Assembly (NCBI RefSeq): GCF_014202975.1
Contig: NZ_JACHHZ010000002.1
Location: 868,001-932,000, forward strand
DNA from: Povalibacter uvarum
GTDB taxonomy: Bacteria; Pseudomonadota; Gammaproteobacteria; Steroidobacterales; Steroidobacteraceae
Reading direction: 5' to 3'
Length of the DNA stretch: 64,000 nucleotides
The notes below the pieces were generated by a model that was given only the letters and a program-made list of their open reading frames with translations, searched no databases and was not told where the DNA came from. Each line of letters begins with the position of its first letter. The stretch's first letter is position 1. The translations under genes and the position numbers were made by a program. This document shows positions 26,500 to 37,360 of this stretch, one piece after another.

Positions 26500-27455
26500 A
26501 GAGATGGGCGACTGGCGACCGGCTGCTGGCTGCTGGCAAGGCGCGGGCCGCCAGCACTCAGTGGTTTTTCGCGGGCGCCGTCCTGCTAGCGAGTGGAGTC
26601 AGTGCGGATACGTATTCGCTGGTCGTCAGTGGGCTCGGTGGCGAGCCGGGCTATGAGCAGCGGTTCAGCGAACAGGCTGAGAAGATCGCGGCCGCGTCGC
26701 GCAATCTCACGGGCAGCGAAGCGACGACGACATTGCTGACGGGGGCGAAAGCCGATCGCGAGTCCGTGAGGCGCGAGCTGCGTTCGCTCGCTGCGAAGGC
26801 CGGGCCCGACGATGAAGTGATCATCACGCTCATCGGTCACGGAACGTTCGACGGCGAACAGTACCGGTTCAATCTGCCGGGTCCGGATCTCACCGCTGCC
26901 GAACTGGGCACGTTGTTCGATGCGCTTCGGGCACGGCGCCAGTTGATCGTGAATGCAACGAGCGCGAGCGGCGCCGTCGTCGACAGCTGGAAGCGTGAGC
27001 AGCGCCTCGTCATCACGGCTACGAAGAGCGGCGGCGAACGAACTGCGACACGCTTTGCCGAGCACTGGGTCAGTGCCCTCACGAGTCTCGAAGCCGACAC
27101 CAACAAGGACGACATCATCACGGCCACCGAGGCGTTCGAGTACGCCACGCGCAAGGTGACGGAGTCGTTCAAGTCCGATGCGCTCCTCGCCACTGAGCAC
27201 TCGCGTCTTTCCGGCGAGAACGCGGGGCGATTCCAGGTTGCGCGCATGGGCACGGCGGCTCGCGTGACATCCGATCCCGCGATGAACGAGATGTATGCGC
27301 AGCGCGTACGCATCGAGCGCGAACTGGATGCGGTGAAGGAGCGCAAGGCGTCGATGGTTGTGGACGCGTACTACGACGAGCTCGAAGGCGTGCTCGTCAG
27401 GCTCGCGCAACTGCAGCGGCAGATCGATGCGAAGCAACCGGCGGGGAGGGAATAG
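26496..27455 (+). CDS. Caspase-fold (C13/C14-like) protein, probable pseudoprotease, secreted
   Basis: About 319 residues from the GTG at 26496, which overlaps the upstream stop as GTGA and has AAGGTGGGG upstream. A signal peptide ends near SGVSA^DTY. The caspase-like core has LVVSGLGGEPGY, a histidine in VIITLIGHGTFDG, and a strand IVNATSASGAVVDSW. In active relatives that last strand carries the catalytic cysteine before S-G; here no cysteine is present. An EF-hand-like loop, DTNKDDIITATE, precedes AFEYA. Codons 4-15 come from a heptad repeat (26506-26540). An active protease with unusual geometry is unlikely but not excluded. Confidence 0.75.
   Translation: MKRWATGDRLLAAGKARAASTQWFFAGAVLLASGVSADTYSLVVSGLGGEPGYEQRFSEQAEKIAAASRNLTGSEATTTLLTGAKADRESVRRELRSLAAKAGPDDEVIITLIGHGTFDGEQYRFNLPGPDLTAAELGTLFDALRARRQLIVNATSASGAVVDSWKREQRLVITATKSGGERTATRFAEHWVSALTSLEADTNKDDIITATEAFEYATRKVTESFKSDALLATEHSRLSGENAGRFQVARMGTAARVTSDPAMNEMYAQRVRIERELDAVKERKASMVVDAYYDELEGVLVRLAQLQRQIDAKQPAGRE
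26506..26540 (+). repeat. Heptad-word array inside a signal-peptide coding region
   Basis: Five consecutive 7-base units GGGCGAC, TGGCGAC, CGGCTGC, TGGCTGC, TGGCAAG, followed by GGGCCGCCAGC, which can pair back with GCTGGC. They fall within the N-terminal codons of the caspase-fold gene. The same word occurs at 17539-17570. Confidence 0.65.
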
Positions 27456-27457
27456 CG

Positions 27458-29754
27458 ATGCGCGCCCTCCTTTCCACCATTCCGGTCGTGTGCTTCCTCG
27501 CACTGCCCCTCGCAAGTCTCGCGCAATCCATCGACTACGACCCGCGCCGTCCCGATGAGCTCAAGTCATGCGACGACCATGAGTACCGCGGCCGCGAAGG
27601 TGATGCACAGGAATGCTACACGCGCGTGCTCAACGGCCCGTACACAGCCGTTACCCGTGCAGAGGCGGCATGGCGGCTTGGCGATCTGCAGCGGGCGAAT
27701 CGATTGTTCCGCGATGCTGTCCGAGGCAATCAGCGATTGATTCATGCACGCGTGCGCTGGGCGCGACTCTTTGTCGAAACGCATCAGTACGCCGATGCGC
27801 AAACGCTGCTTCGCGAAGCGCTCGAGCTTTCTCCCAGCGACGTGTACGGACGCCTGGCGCTTGCCCATCTTTACGCCGAACGCTTCGATGGTCAGGCGAA
27901 AGCAATCGTCGAGCAGGTCCTGGGCGAAGACGATCGCAACTACGAGGCTCACTTGCTGGCAGCCCGCATGCTCCTCGAAGAGGGCCAGCTCGACGAGGCA
28001 GATGCATCGCTCGACCGCGCAGCGAAGAGCACACCGGACGGACTACCGCCGCTGGAGTTGTACTCCGCTCGTGCCACGCTCGATCTCGCCCGCGGACGCG
28101 ACAGCGCGACGATGGTGAAGAACACTTGGGTAACGCGCGCACTCAACTACAACCCGCGCTACGGTATGGTCTTCGACGATCTCGCGCATTTCGAAGTCAT
28201 GCGCCGCCGGTATCGCGAGGCGACGCCGCTGCTGCGCAAGGCGATCGAAGTCCAGCCCGATCTCTGGTCAGCGCATGCCGACCTCGGCGCCAACCTGCTG
28301 CGTCAGGGCCAGATCGAGGAGGCGCGACAGCATCTGCAGACCGCGTACAGCGGCGATCCGTACAGCCCGACGATCGTCAATACACTGCGCCTGCTGGATC
28401 GCGTCGATGAAGTGGACGTGTCGTCGAACAAGTTCACGCTGCCGGCAAGCGGCGAGACGGCCTCGACGGATGTCGAGATCCTGCTGCGATTGAATCGCAA
28501 GGAAGCCGGGGCGCTGCATCCCTATGTGCTCGAGCTCGCGCGCGACAGCGTCATCACATTCTCGCGTCGCTACGGCTATCGGCCGACCGAGCCGCTCACC
28601 GTCGAGCTCTACCCGAATCACGATGACTTCGCGGTTCGCGTTGCGGCGCTCCCGGGCATCGGACTGCTCGGCGTCACCTTCGGACCGCTTGTCGTGATGG
28701 ACAGCCCATCCGGCCGTGCGAGCGGCGATTTTCACTGGGGCACGACGCTGTGGCACGAGATGGCGCACGTGTTCACGCTGTCGATGACGGACAACCGGGT
28801 ACCCCGCTGGTTGAGCGAAGGTGTTTCCGTCTTCGAGGAATGGCGGACCGGACCGGTGCCCGGTGTCGTTGTGCCGCCGGAGGCGATCGCTGCGCTGCGC
28901 GCGAAGAAATTCCTGTCCGTTGCCGATCTCGACTCCGGTTTCATCCGGCCGCAGTACCCCGACCAGGTCCAGGTTTCCTATATGCAGGCAGGGCTCATCT
29001 GCCTGTTCATCGAACAGCGCTGGGGGTTCGAGCAGTTGCCCGTACTGTTGCGGCAGTTCAATCGCGAGATCTCCACGAAGGATGCGATCGAGGCAACGTT
29101 CAAGGTGCCGGTGAAGGAGTTCGACGAGCAGTTCGATGCCTTCGTCCGCCAGCGCTACTCGACGGCGCTCGCCCGTTTCGACGAGTGGCAGCGCGCGGCG
29201 ACGCTTGCACGCAAATCGGTCGAAGGCGAGCAATGGCAGGCTGTCATCGATTCAGCGCGCACAGCCATCGCGATCTTCCCGGAGGATATTGCCTCCGACA
29301 GCCCCTATCTGCTGCTCGCGAAGTCGCTCGACAAGACAGGCCAGCGTGAGCAGGCCATCGATGCGCTCACCCGCTATCGCCAGGCCGGTGGCTGGGATCC
29401 CCATGCGCTACGCCAGCTCGCTGAGTGGCTCGAGGCAGCCGGGCAATCGATGGCTGCAACGGAAGCACTCGCTGCGGTGAACTACGGTGATCCGCTCAAC
29501 TCGCAGCAGCACCTGAAGCTCGGCGAGCAGTGGCTCGAGGCTGGCCGCGCTGAAGATTCGTTGCGTGAATTCGAAGTGCTGCTCGCGCTCGACGCACACG
29601 ATCCGGCGACAGCCCATTTCGGAATGGCCCGGGCTTTCCGGGCACAAGGCGATCTCCAGGCGAGTCGGCGCCATCTGCTCGACGCCCTGGAAACCGCACC
29701 CCACTACAAGCCCGCGCAGTCCTTGCTGCTGCAGATGATCGAGGAGCGACAGGA

Positions 29755-29758
<4 letters not shown>
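27458..29758 (+). CDS. TPR protein with MA-type metallopeptidase domain
   Basis: 766 residues. A signal peptide (MRALLSTIPVVCFLALPLASL, cleaved near LAQ) leads into N-terminal TPR repeats (about 50-300) and then a gluzincin-like peptidase domain. Its zinc motif HEMAH is at residues 433-437, followed by WLSEGVSVFEEW, in which the Glu after WLS is the expected third ligand. A C-terminal TPR region (about 600-766) closes the protein. This is the Peptidase_MA_2 arrangement. It probably acts in the periplasm. It starts two bases after the caspase-fold gene and overlaps moxR by four bases (ATGA). Confidence 0.85.
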
Positions 29759-30782
<1,024 letters not shown>

Positions 30783-30786
<4 letters not shown>

Positions 30787-31682
30787 GTGCTGCGTCCCAT
30801 CTCCTGCCGCCCGCCACGCTCGCGAGTCTTGCGAATCTCGAGCTGATCGCGCGCACCGCGGTGCACGGGTTCCTGATGGGATTGCATCGTTCACCGCAGT
30901 TCGGCTTCAGCCAGGAATTTCGGGAATACCGCGCCTACACCGAAGGCGACGATCCGCGATTCGTCGACTGGAATGTCTATGCGCGCACTGATCGCACGTA
31001 CATCCGGCGTTATGAAGGCGAAACGAACACGCGATTGATGATTCTCCTCGACGCAAGCGCATCGATGGGATACGCCTCGCGACCGGGCGACGTCAGCAAG
31101 CTGCAGTACGCGAAGTACATCGCCGCCGCACTCGCTTACCTGGCTTCACGGCAGCACGACCCGGTCGGTCTCATCGTGTTCGATGAGAAGCTGCGGCAGG
31201 TCCGGCCCGCGACGAGCCGCAGCGGCAACCTGCAAACCATCATCCACACGATCGACGCTGTCACTCCGGGCGGCGGGACGGATCTCGAGGCCAGCTTCCA
31301 GACCTTCCGCGAGCATCTCTCGCGCCGCAGCCTCATCGCGCTCATCTCGGATCTCTACTGCGAACCTGCCGCAATGATGCGTGCGGTGCAGCCGCTCACC
31401 AGCCAGGGGCATGACGTGATGGTCCTGCAGGTGCTCGACCCCCAGGAGATCATGCCTCGATGGCAGGAATCCGTGCTGCTCGAGGATGTCGAGACCCGCG
31501 CCAGCCTGAATGTGTCGCCCGAGTTCCTGGAGCGTCGCTATCAACAGCGTCTGCAGGCGCATCTCGATGGATTGCGTTCGACGGCTGCCAGCGTCGGTGC
31601 GAGCTACGCCCTCCTGCCGAGTGATCAGCCGCTCAACGATGCACTGCGCCGTTACTTGCTCTTTCGCCAACGTCGTCACTGA
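30783..31682 (+). CDS. DUF58 domain protein (VWA-like)
   Basis: 299 residues from the ATG at 30783, which overlaps the moxR stop (ATGA). The frame is open further upstream inside moxR, but that part is antisense-like noise. The DUF58 signature is DDPRFVDWNVYARTDRTYIRR, followed by a VWA-like core with DASASMGY (degenerate MIDAS), LIVFDE and GGGTDLEASF. DUF58 proteins are the standard partner of MoxR. No membrane segment is evident. Confidence 0.95.
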
Positions 31683-31688
31683 ACCCCG

Positions 31689-33758
31689 ATGTTCCTCGCG
31701 CCCGCATTTCTCGCCGGATTGCTCGCCATAGCGCTGCCGCTGTGGCTGCACCGCGTCGCGCGCGCGAATCCGACGAGACACCCATTCGCATCCCTGATGC
31801 TCCTGGAAGCAAGCGAGACACAACGAACCGCGAAGCGTACGTTGCGCTACTGGTTGCTGCTTGCGTTGCGAATCCTGTTGCTCGTGTTGCTGGCGTTGGC
31901 GTTCGCAGGCCCGCTGGTGTCACCGCGCGCAGTGCCCGTAGTGAATCCGGATGCGCGACTGCATGCGATCGTGATGGATACGTCGTTGTCGATGCGGCAC
32001 GGCGAGCGCTGGCAGCGTGCGATCGACGTGGCGGGCAGCGTCATCGACGCAGCGAAGCCCGGCGATCAGTTGTTGCTCGTGGAAGCCGGTGGGCGTCGCA
32101 TCGATGTCGTGCACAACGCCGTGCCGGTGGGCGAGAGCGACAAAGTCCGCATGGCGCTACGGACGATTCAGCCGGGCGTCGATCGTCTCGACTACGGCTT
32201 GCTGATGTCGACTGCGTCCGGGTGGCTCGGCACGACACGCCTGCCGGTCGAGCTGCACCTGATCTCGGATCTGCAGCAATCAGCGGGCCCGTTGAGATTC
32301 GCCGATCTCGAGCCGCCGGCCGGCACGAAGCCCGTTTTCCATGACATCGGTGAGCCGAACGCGGCCAACACCTACATAGACGGCATCGAGCGGCCCGCCG
32401 CCGAGACGCTGGCCGTGAACGTGAAGACGAGCGCGACCAGCATCCAGCGCCGCGAAGCCGTCCTCTTCGTCGATGGCAGCGAAGTCGCCCGCCGTTCATT
32501 CCAGATCGGACCCGCGGTGACGGCAGCGAGCATGCACGAAGGTGAAGGCAATCCACCGCCGGATCTGCTTTCACAGTCGACGCAGTCCCAGGATCTGGCG
32601 CTGGCGAGCGCGCAGGTGCAACTCCCGCTGCCGCCGCCGACGCCCAGCGTGCGGCGGATGGAAGTGCGGCTGGAGCCGCAGGATGCATTGCCGCAGGACG
32701 ATCGCCACTACGCGATTCTTCAGCATGCCGATCCGCGTGTCCTGGTGCTGTCGCGCAATCGGGAAGCAGATGATGCCGTGTATGCAGCGGCGGCCATCGG
32801 TTCGCTCACGACGCCGCGCCTCGTGACCGAGCAGCGCAACACGCAGGAAGTCGAGAATCGGGGTTTGCAGAATTACGCGGCGGTCGTCGTGACCGACGTG
32901 AATGCGTTGAGCAGTGCGGCGAACACGAGGATCACCGACTACGTGCGCGCAGGCGGCGCTGCGCTTGTCATGCTGGGGCCCGGGGCGGCAGAACGCAGCG
33001 TGGGCTTGCTGGCCGACCTGCCCGTCCGCAACGTGGTTACTCAGCCGACACGAGTCGCACAAGTCGATACGAGCCACCCCGCGCTGCGGCAGGCGGAGGG
33101 CTGGCAGGACATTCACTTTTTGCGTCACCTGCAGATCACGCCGGCTGCAAGCGACAAGGTGCTGATCGAACTTCAGGACGGCGAGCCGCTGCTGATCGAA
33201 CGCGCCCTGGGGGCTGGCCGCCTGCTCGTGCTGGCGACGCCGCTGGCTCGTGACTGGAACGACTTCGCAACGCATCCCCTGTTCGTCAACTTCATGTCAC
33301 AGGCAACGACCTGGCTGACGGGTGCCGGTGCATCGACCACGAGCTCGCGTGTCGGCGCCGTCGTCCCAACCGGATTGACCGCGACGCATGGCGGGCAGAT
33401 ATTCGATCCAGAAGGCCGGCGCGTGCTGAATCTCAATGACACCGCGAGCGCCGACCGGTTGATTCCCACGCTCGCGGGGTTTTACGAGATCCGCAGCGAC
33501 GGCGGTGTCAGGTGGCTCGCAGTGAATACCGACATTCGCGAATCAAATCTGGCGCGCATGAGCGAGGCGAGCTTACAACGCTGGCAGAGCATGCAGCGCG
33601 CGGCGCCCATACCGGTGAGCCCTGAAAGCGAGGCCCCGGTTGAGGCCCCGCGAATCGCGATCGGCTACTGGGTGCTGCTGCTTTTCGCTTTGTTGTTCGT
33701 CGCAGAGATCCTTTATGGGAATCACGCGCTCGCCGTCCGGCGTGAGGTGCCCCGATGA
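31689..33758 (+). CDS. BatA-like membrane protein with VWA-type domain
   Basis: 689 residues. It begins with the BatA N-terminal pair of hydrophobic helices (MFLAPAFLAGLLAIALPLWL and YWLLLALRILLLVLLALAF). A VWA-like domain follows with IVMDTSLSMRHG (MIDAS-like D-x-S-x-S) and a beta-rich periplasmic or cytosolic region with ALGAGRLLVLATPLARDWNDF. One C-terminal membrane helix (YWVLLLFALLFVAEIL) ends the chain. It lies six bases after the DUF58 gene and overlaps the DUF4175 gene by four bases. Confidence 0.9.
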   Translation: MFLAPAFLAGLLAIALPLWLHRVARANPTRHPFASLMLLEASETQRTAKRTLRYWLLLALRILLLVLLALAFAGPLVSPRAVPVVNPDARLHAIVMDTSLSMRHGERWQRAIDVAGSVIDAAKPGDQLLLVEAGGRRIDVVHNAVPVGESDKVRMALRTIQPGVDRLDYGLLMSTASGWLGTTRLPVELHLISDLQQSAGPLRFADLEPPAGTKPVFHDIGEPNAANTYIDGIERPAAETLAVNVKTSATSIQRREAVLFVDGSEVARRSFQIGPAVTAASMHEGEGNPPPDLLSQSTQSQDLALASAQVQLPLPPPTPSVRRMEVRLEPQDALPQDDRHYAILQHADPRVLVLSRNREADDAVYAAAAIGSLTTPRLVTEQRNTQEVENRGLQNYAAVVVTDVNALSSAANTRITDYVRAGGAALVMLGPGAAERSVGLLADLPVRNVVTQPTRVAQVDTSHPALRQAEGWQDIHFLRHLQITPAASDKVLIELQDGEPLLIERALGAGRLLVLATPLARDWNDFATHPLFVNFMSQATTWLTGAGASTTSSRVGAVVPTGLTATHGGQIFDPEGRRVLNLNDTASADRLIPTLAGFYEIRSDGGVRWLAVNTDIRESNLARMSEASLQRWQSMQRAAPIPVSPESEAPVEAPRIAIGYWVLLLFALLFVAEILYGNHALAVRREVPR

Positions 33759-36700
33759 GCGCTCGCGAACGACTCGAGCAATATCTCCAGCAACTGCAGC
33801 GCCGGATTCGCGCACACATATATGTGCGAGCTGGTGCGGTGATTGCGGGTGTCGCACTGGTGATCGTGCTGGCGACTGTGTGGCTGCTTCACCGGGACGG
33901 GTTTGCTGGGCAGTGGGCTTCCATCGGCCGTGTGCTTCTTGCACTGACCGTCATCCTGGTGAGCGCAACGCTGATCGCGATTCCGCTGCATCGGCTGCGA
34001 CGTGGGAACGGAGCGCGCGAACTGGAGCGGTGGTTGCCAGAACAAGGTGGGCGCATCGAGACGTATCTCGACGCACGCCAGCGCGAGCAAAGTGGTCAGG
34101 TGTCACCGTTGGCGGAGTTGCTGGCCAGTGATGCGCTTGCAAAGGATCGCGCGACACCGGTACGAGAAGTCATTCCCGCTTCTCGCCTCTATGCGGCATC
34201 AGCGGCCATCGTGGCGGCCGTCGCCATTCTGGGATTCCTGTTGCTCGCAGGTCCGACGTTCTGGGGCTACGGCAGCCGGTATCTGCTGCTCGGCGCCGAA
34301 CTGCCGCGCGAAGCGGTGCCCGTCCGGCAGATCGACGTGAAGCCGGGCGATGTGACCGTCCGGCGCAACAGCGACCTGACGATTCGCGCAGACGTTCGCG
34401 GATTCTCGCCGCAAAGCGCCCAGGTCTTTGTGCGCTTCGCCGACCAGCAGGAGTGGGAACGCGCACCCATGCAGGTCGTCGGCGATGGCGAGAAGTCGCA
34501 CTGGGAATTCAGGTTGTTCGCGCTGCGCGGACCGCTGCAGTACTACGTCTCCGCCGATGACGGTCGCAACGCCGAGCGCAGCGCCGATCACAACGTCGCC
34601 GTCGTCGATCTGCCGAAGATCGAGCGCGTGAAGCTGACTTATCGCTATCCCGAGTGGACCGATCTGCCGGCGCGGACCGAGGACGTGGTGCGTGACATTC
34701 GCGCGGTCACGGACACAGAAGTGCAGGTCGAAGTATTCGCCGACGCGCCGCTGCAGGCACCCGCGCTGGTCGTCGACGGCACGCTCGTCGAGATGGAGCC
34801 GACGAAGACTGGCGGTACCGGCACGATCGCAGTCGCCCGCCCCGGCAACTATCACGTCAGTTCGCGCGTCGCCGAGGAGCAGGTTGCTCTCACAGACGAG
34901 TACCGGATCGACATCGTGAGCGACGAGAAGCCGACCATCGAGATCCGCAAGCCAGGTCGCGACTGGCGTGCAACCAACATCGAAGAAGTGCCGGTCGCCG
35001 TGCAGGCCCAGGATGATTTCCGTCTGCAGCAGGTCGAACTGCGCTACTCGGTGAATGGCGGGAAGGAACAGTCGCGCCGCGTTGCATCCGGCTCGAAGCA
35101 GGCAGACGTGGAGTCGCTGCTGCGGATGGAGGAGCTCGGGCCGTCGGCATCCGGTGGAGAATCACAACTGCTGGCACCGGGCGATCTCGTTTCCTATTAC
35201 GCGGTGGCCAAGGATCGCAAGCAGATCGTCGAAACCGATCTGTTCGTTGTGCAGGTGCAGCCGTTCGAGCGTCGCTTCCGTGAAGGACAGGGCGGCGGTG
35301 GAGGCGGTGGCGACGACGCGGCGGGTGAGCAGGGCGCGATCTCCGAACGGCAACGGGAAATCCTGCTCGCAACCTGGAATACGCAGCGCTCCGCCCGCAC
35401 GAACTCGCGATCGCGCGCGCAGCTCGAGGACAGCGCGAAAATGCTCGCGGAGTTGCAACTCAAGCTGGCCACTCAGGCGCGCACACTGTCGGAACGAACA
35501 CGGGCGCGCGCATCGATCGATCAGGACCCCCTCATCCGGCAGTTCGTCGAGAGTCTCGAAGCCGCCGTAAAGGCGATGGAGCCGGCGGCGAAGCACCTGA
35601 CCGATTTCGAGCTCGAATCCGCGATTCCGGCCGAGCAGCAGGCGCTGCAGCAACTTCTTCGCGCGGAAACGGCATTCCGCGACGTGCAGGTCGCGATGCA
35701 GCGCGATCAATCGGGCGGCGGCGGGCAGCAGGCGGAACGCAACTTCACGGAGATGTTCGAGCTCGAAATGGATGTCGACAAGAATCACTACGAGACGCAG
35801 TCACAGCTTTCGCAGCGCAACGAGCGCGAGGAACTGGACGACGCCTTGCGCAAGCTCAAAGAGCTCGCCGAGCGGCAGGAACGGCTGGCGCAGCAGGCAA
35901 ATCGTGCGGCGCAGTCTCGCGAACAGCGCTGGCAACAGGAGCAGTTACGACGTGAAGCAGAGGATCTGCGGCGGCGACTGGAGGAACTGACGCGCTCTCA
36001 GAACTCACAACAGTCGGCGCGCAACAGCGAGAGCACTTCGGCTCAGGAACAGTCAGAGACGGGACAGTCGCAAACGAGCCAGTCGCAAACCGGCCAGTCC
36101 CAGAACGGCCAGTCCCAGAACGGCCAGTCGGGATCGACCTCTTCAGCCGCGCTGCAGTCGATGCGCGAGGCGCTCGATGAAATGCGCGCTGCCAATCGCG
36201 ACTCCGATCCGCGCTCCGCCCAGGAAGCCAGTCGCAATCTGCGGCGGGCACTCGACCAGTTGGAGCAGCAGCCGCGAGGCGATTCGATGGCGGACGAAGT
36301 CGATCGGCTGGCGGATCGCGCGCAGAAGCTCGTCGGCGAGCAGCGATCGGTCGAGGCGGAGCTGTACGACGCGCTCGGCGATGCGATGGGATCGGCGCGT
36401 CAACGCGGGCAACTGCAGCCTGCACGGTCGCAACGGCTGGTCGAACGCAAACAGCAGATGGCCGACGAGGTGAACGACATCCAGCGTGAGATGCGCGAGG
36501 CATTGAACGATCACAGCGGGCGCAATCCCCAGTCGGCCAAGCGTCTGGGCGATACCCTCGGCGAGCTCGAAGGCGCCAACCTGGTTCACCGGCTCGAGCG
36601 CAGCGCTGCGGAGATTCGCTACGGTAGGGCGCGCGATGCAGCGCCCCGCGAGGGATTGATTGCCGAGGCATTGGAGACGCTCGAACGCGATCTGCGTGTG

Positions 36701-37360
36701 ATCTCTCGCGTCGCCGCGAACGAAGCGCAAGGACAACAGCAGGCGGCGGATCCACAGCAACTGCTCGCTGAGCTAGGCGACCTGCGTCGCGCACTTCGCG
36801 ACGCGGAATCGCAGCGGGGCAATAGCAGCGCTCAGCAGAATGGTGCTCAACAAGGCAGCCAGGGCGATGCAAACGGTCAGAGCGGAGAATCGTCGGGCGG
36901 CCAGGGCAACGGCACCGATCGAACACGCAATGGCCTGAGCGCCTGGGATCCGTCGAACACACGGCAAGGTACGAGCGGCACCAACACACCCACACTCGAA
37001 ACGGGCGCTGGCCAGTTCCGGTCGCGGGAAGCAGCAGAAATCGGGCAGCGCATCGAGGCAATGGCGAATCAGCCGGGCCTCGCGCTGCCGCAGGATGAGA
37101 TCAGCGCACTGCGACGCATGGCTCGCGAAGCAAGGGGCTTGAATGGCCGATCGCTGGGCGCGCAACTGGATGCGCTGTCGAAACTCGTGGATCGACTCGA
37201 GCTAGCGACGCTCGCATCGATCGAGAAATCGCGCAATGCACCATCGGCGCATACGTCGGCATCGATTCCGGACGACGCAGAGTATCGGGAAGCAGTCGCG
37301 GAGTATTACCGGCGCGTCGGCGGAAACTGCACGAACGCAGAGGGTGCGCGGCCGTGTTGA
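33755..37360 (+). CDS. Large DUF4175 membrane protein with coiled coils
   Basis: 1201 residues. Two or three N-terminal membrane helices (AGAVIAGVALVIVLATVWLL; VLLALTVILVSATLIAIPL; a third near AAIVAAVAILGFLLLAG) are followed by an Ig-like beta region and then a very long glutamine/arginine-rich helical region (about 540-1150), predicted coiled coil. Serine/glutamine/asparagine-rich linkers interrupt it, including an exact QSQ(T/N)(S/G) repeat near residues 770-790. The arrangement fits DUF4175, a frequent member of MoxR operons in alpha- and gammaproteobacteria. It may be a scaffold; the function is unknown. Confidence 0.88.
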   Translation: MSARERLEQYLQQLQRRIRAHIYVRAGAVIAGVALVIVLATVWLLHRDGFAGQWASIGRVLLALTVILVSATLIAIPLHRLRRGNGARELERWLPEQGGRIETYLDARQREQSGQVSPLAELLASDALAKDRATPVREVIPASRLYAASAAIVAAVAILGFLLLAGPTFWGYGSRYLLLGAELPREAVPVRQIDVKPGDVTVRRNSDLTIRADVRGFSPQSAQVFVRFADQQEWERAPMQVVGDGEKSHWEFRLFALRGPLQYYVSADDGRNAERSADHNVAVVDLPKIERVKLTYRYPEWTDLPARTEDVVRDIRAVTDTEVQVEVFADAPLQAPALVVDGTLVEMEPTKTGGTGTIAVARPGNYHVSSRVAEEQVALTDEYRIDIVSDEKPTIEIRKPGRDWRATNIEEVPVAVQAQDDFRLQQVELRYSVNGGKEQSRRVASGSKQADVESLLRMEELGPSASGGESQLLAPGDLVSYYAVAKDRKQIVETDLFVVQVQPFERRFREGQGGGGGGGDDAAGEQGAISERQREILLATWNTQRSARTNSRSRAQLEDSAKMLAELQLKLATQARTLSERTRARASIDQDPLIRQFVESLEAAVKAMEPAAKHLTDFELESAIPAEQQALQQLLRAETAFRDVQVAMQRDQSGGGGQQAERNFTEMFELEMDVDKNHYETQSQLSQRNEREELDDALRKLKELAERQERLAQQANRAAQSREQRWQQEQLRREAEDLRRRLEELTRSQNSQQSARNSESTSAQEQSETGQSQTSQSQTGQSQNGQSQNGQSGSTSSAALQSMREALDEMRAANRDSDPRSAQEASRNLRRALDQLEQQPRGDSMADEVDRLADRAQKLVGEQRSVEAELYDALGDAMGSARQRGQLQPARSQRLVERKQQMADEVNDIQREMREALNDHSGRNPQSAKRLGDTLGELEGANLVHRLERSAAEIRYGRARDAAPREGLIAEALETLERDLRVISRVAANEAQGQQQAADPQQLLAELGDLRRALRDAESQRGNSSAQQNGAQQGSQGDANGQSGESSGGQGNGTDRTRNGLSAWDPSNTRQGTSGTNTPTLETGAGQFRSREAAEIGQRIEAMANQPGLALPQDEISALRRMAREARGLNGRSLGAQLDALSKLVDRLELATLASIEKSRNAPSAHTSASIPDDAEYREAVAEYYRRVGGNCTNAEGARPC
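36065..36124 (+). repeat. Four 15-bp tandem repeats in the DUF4175 gene
   Basis: Four in-frame 15-base units, starting CAGTCGCAAACGAGC and CAGTCCCAGAACGGC, encode QSQTS, QSQTG, QSQNG and QSQNG. The last two are identical, which suggests a variable-number repeat in the linker. Confidence 0.85.
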
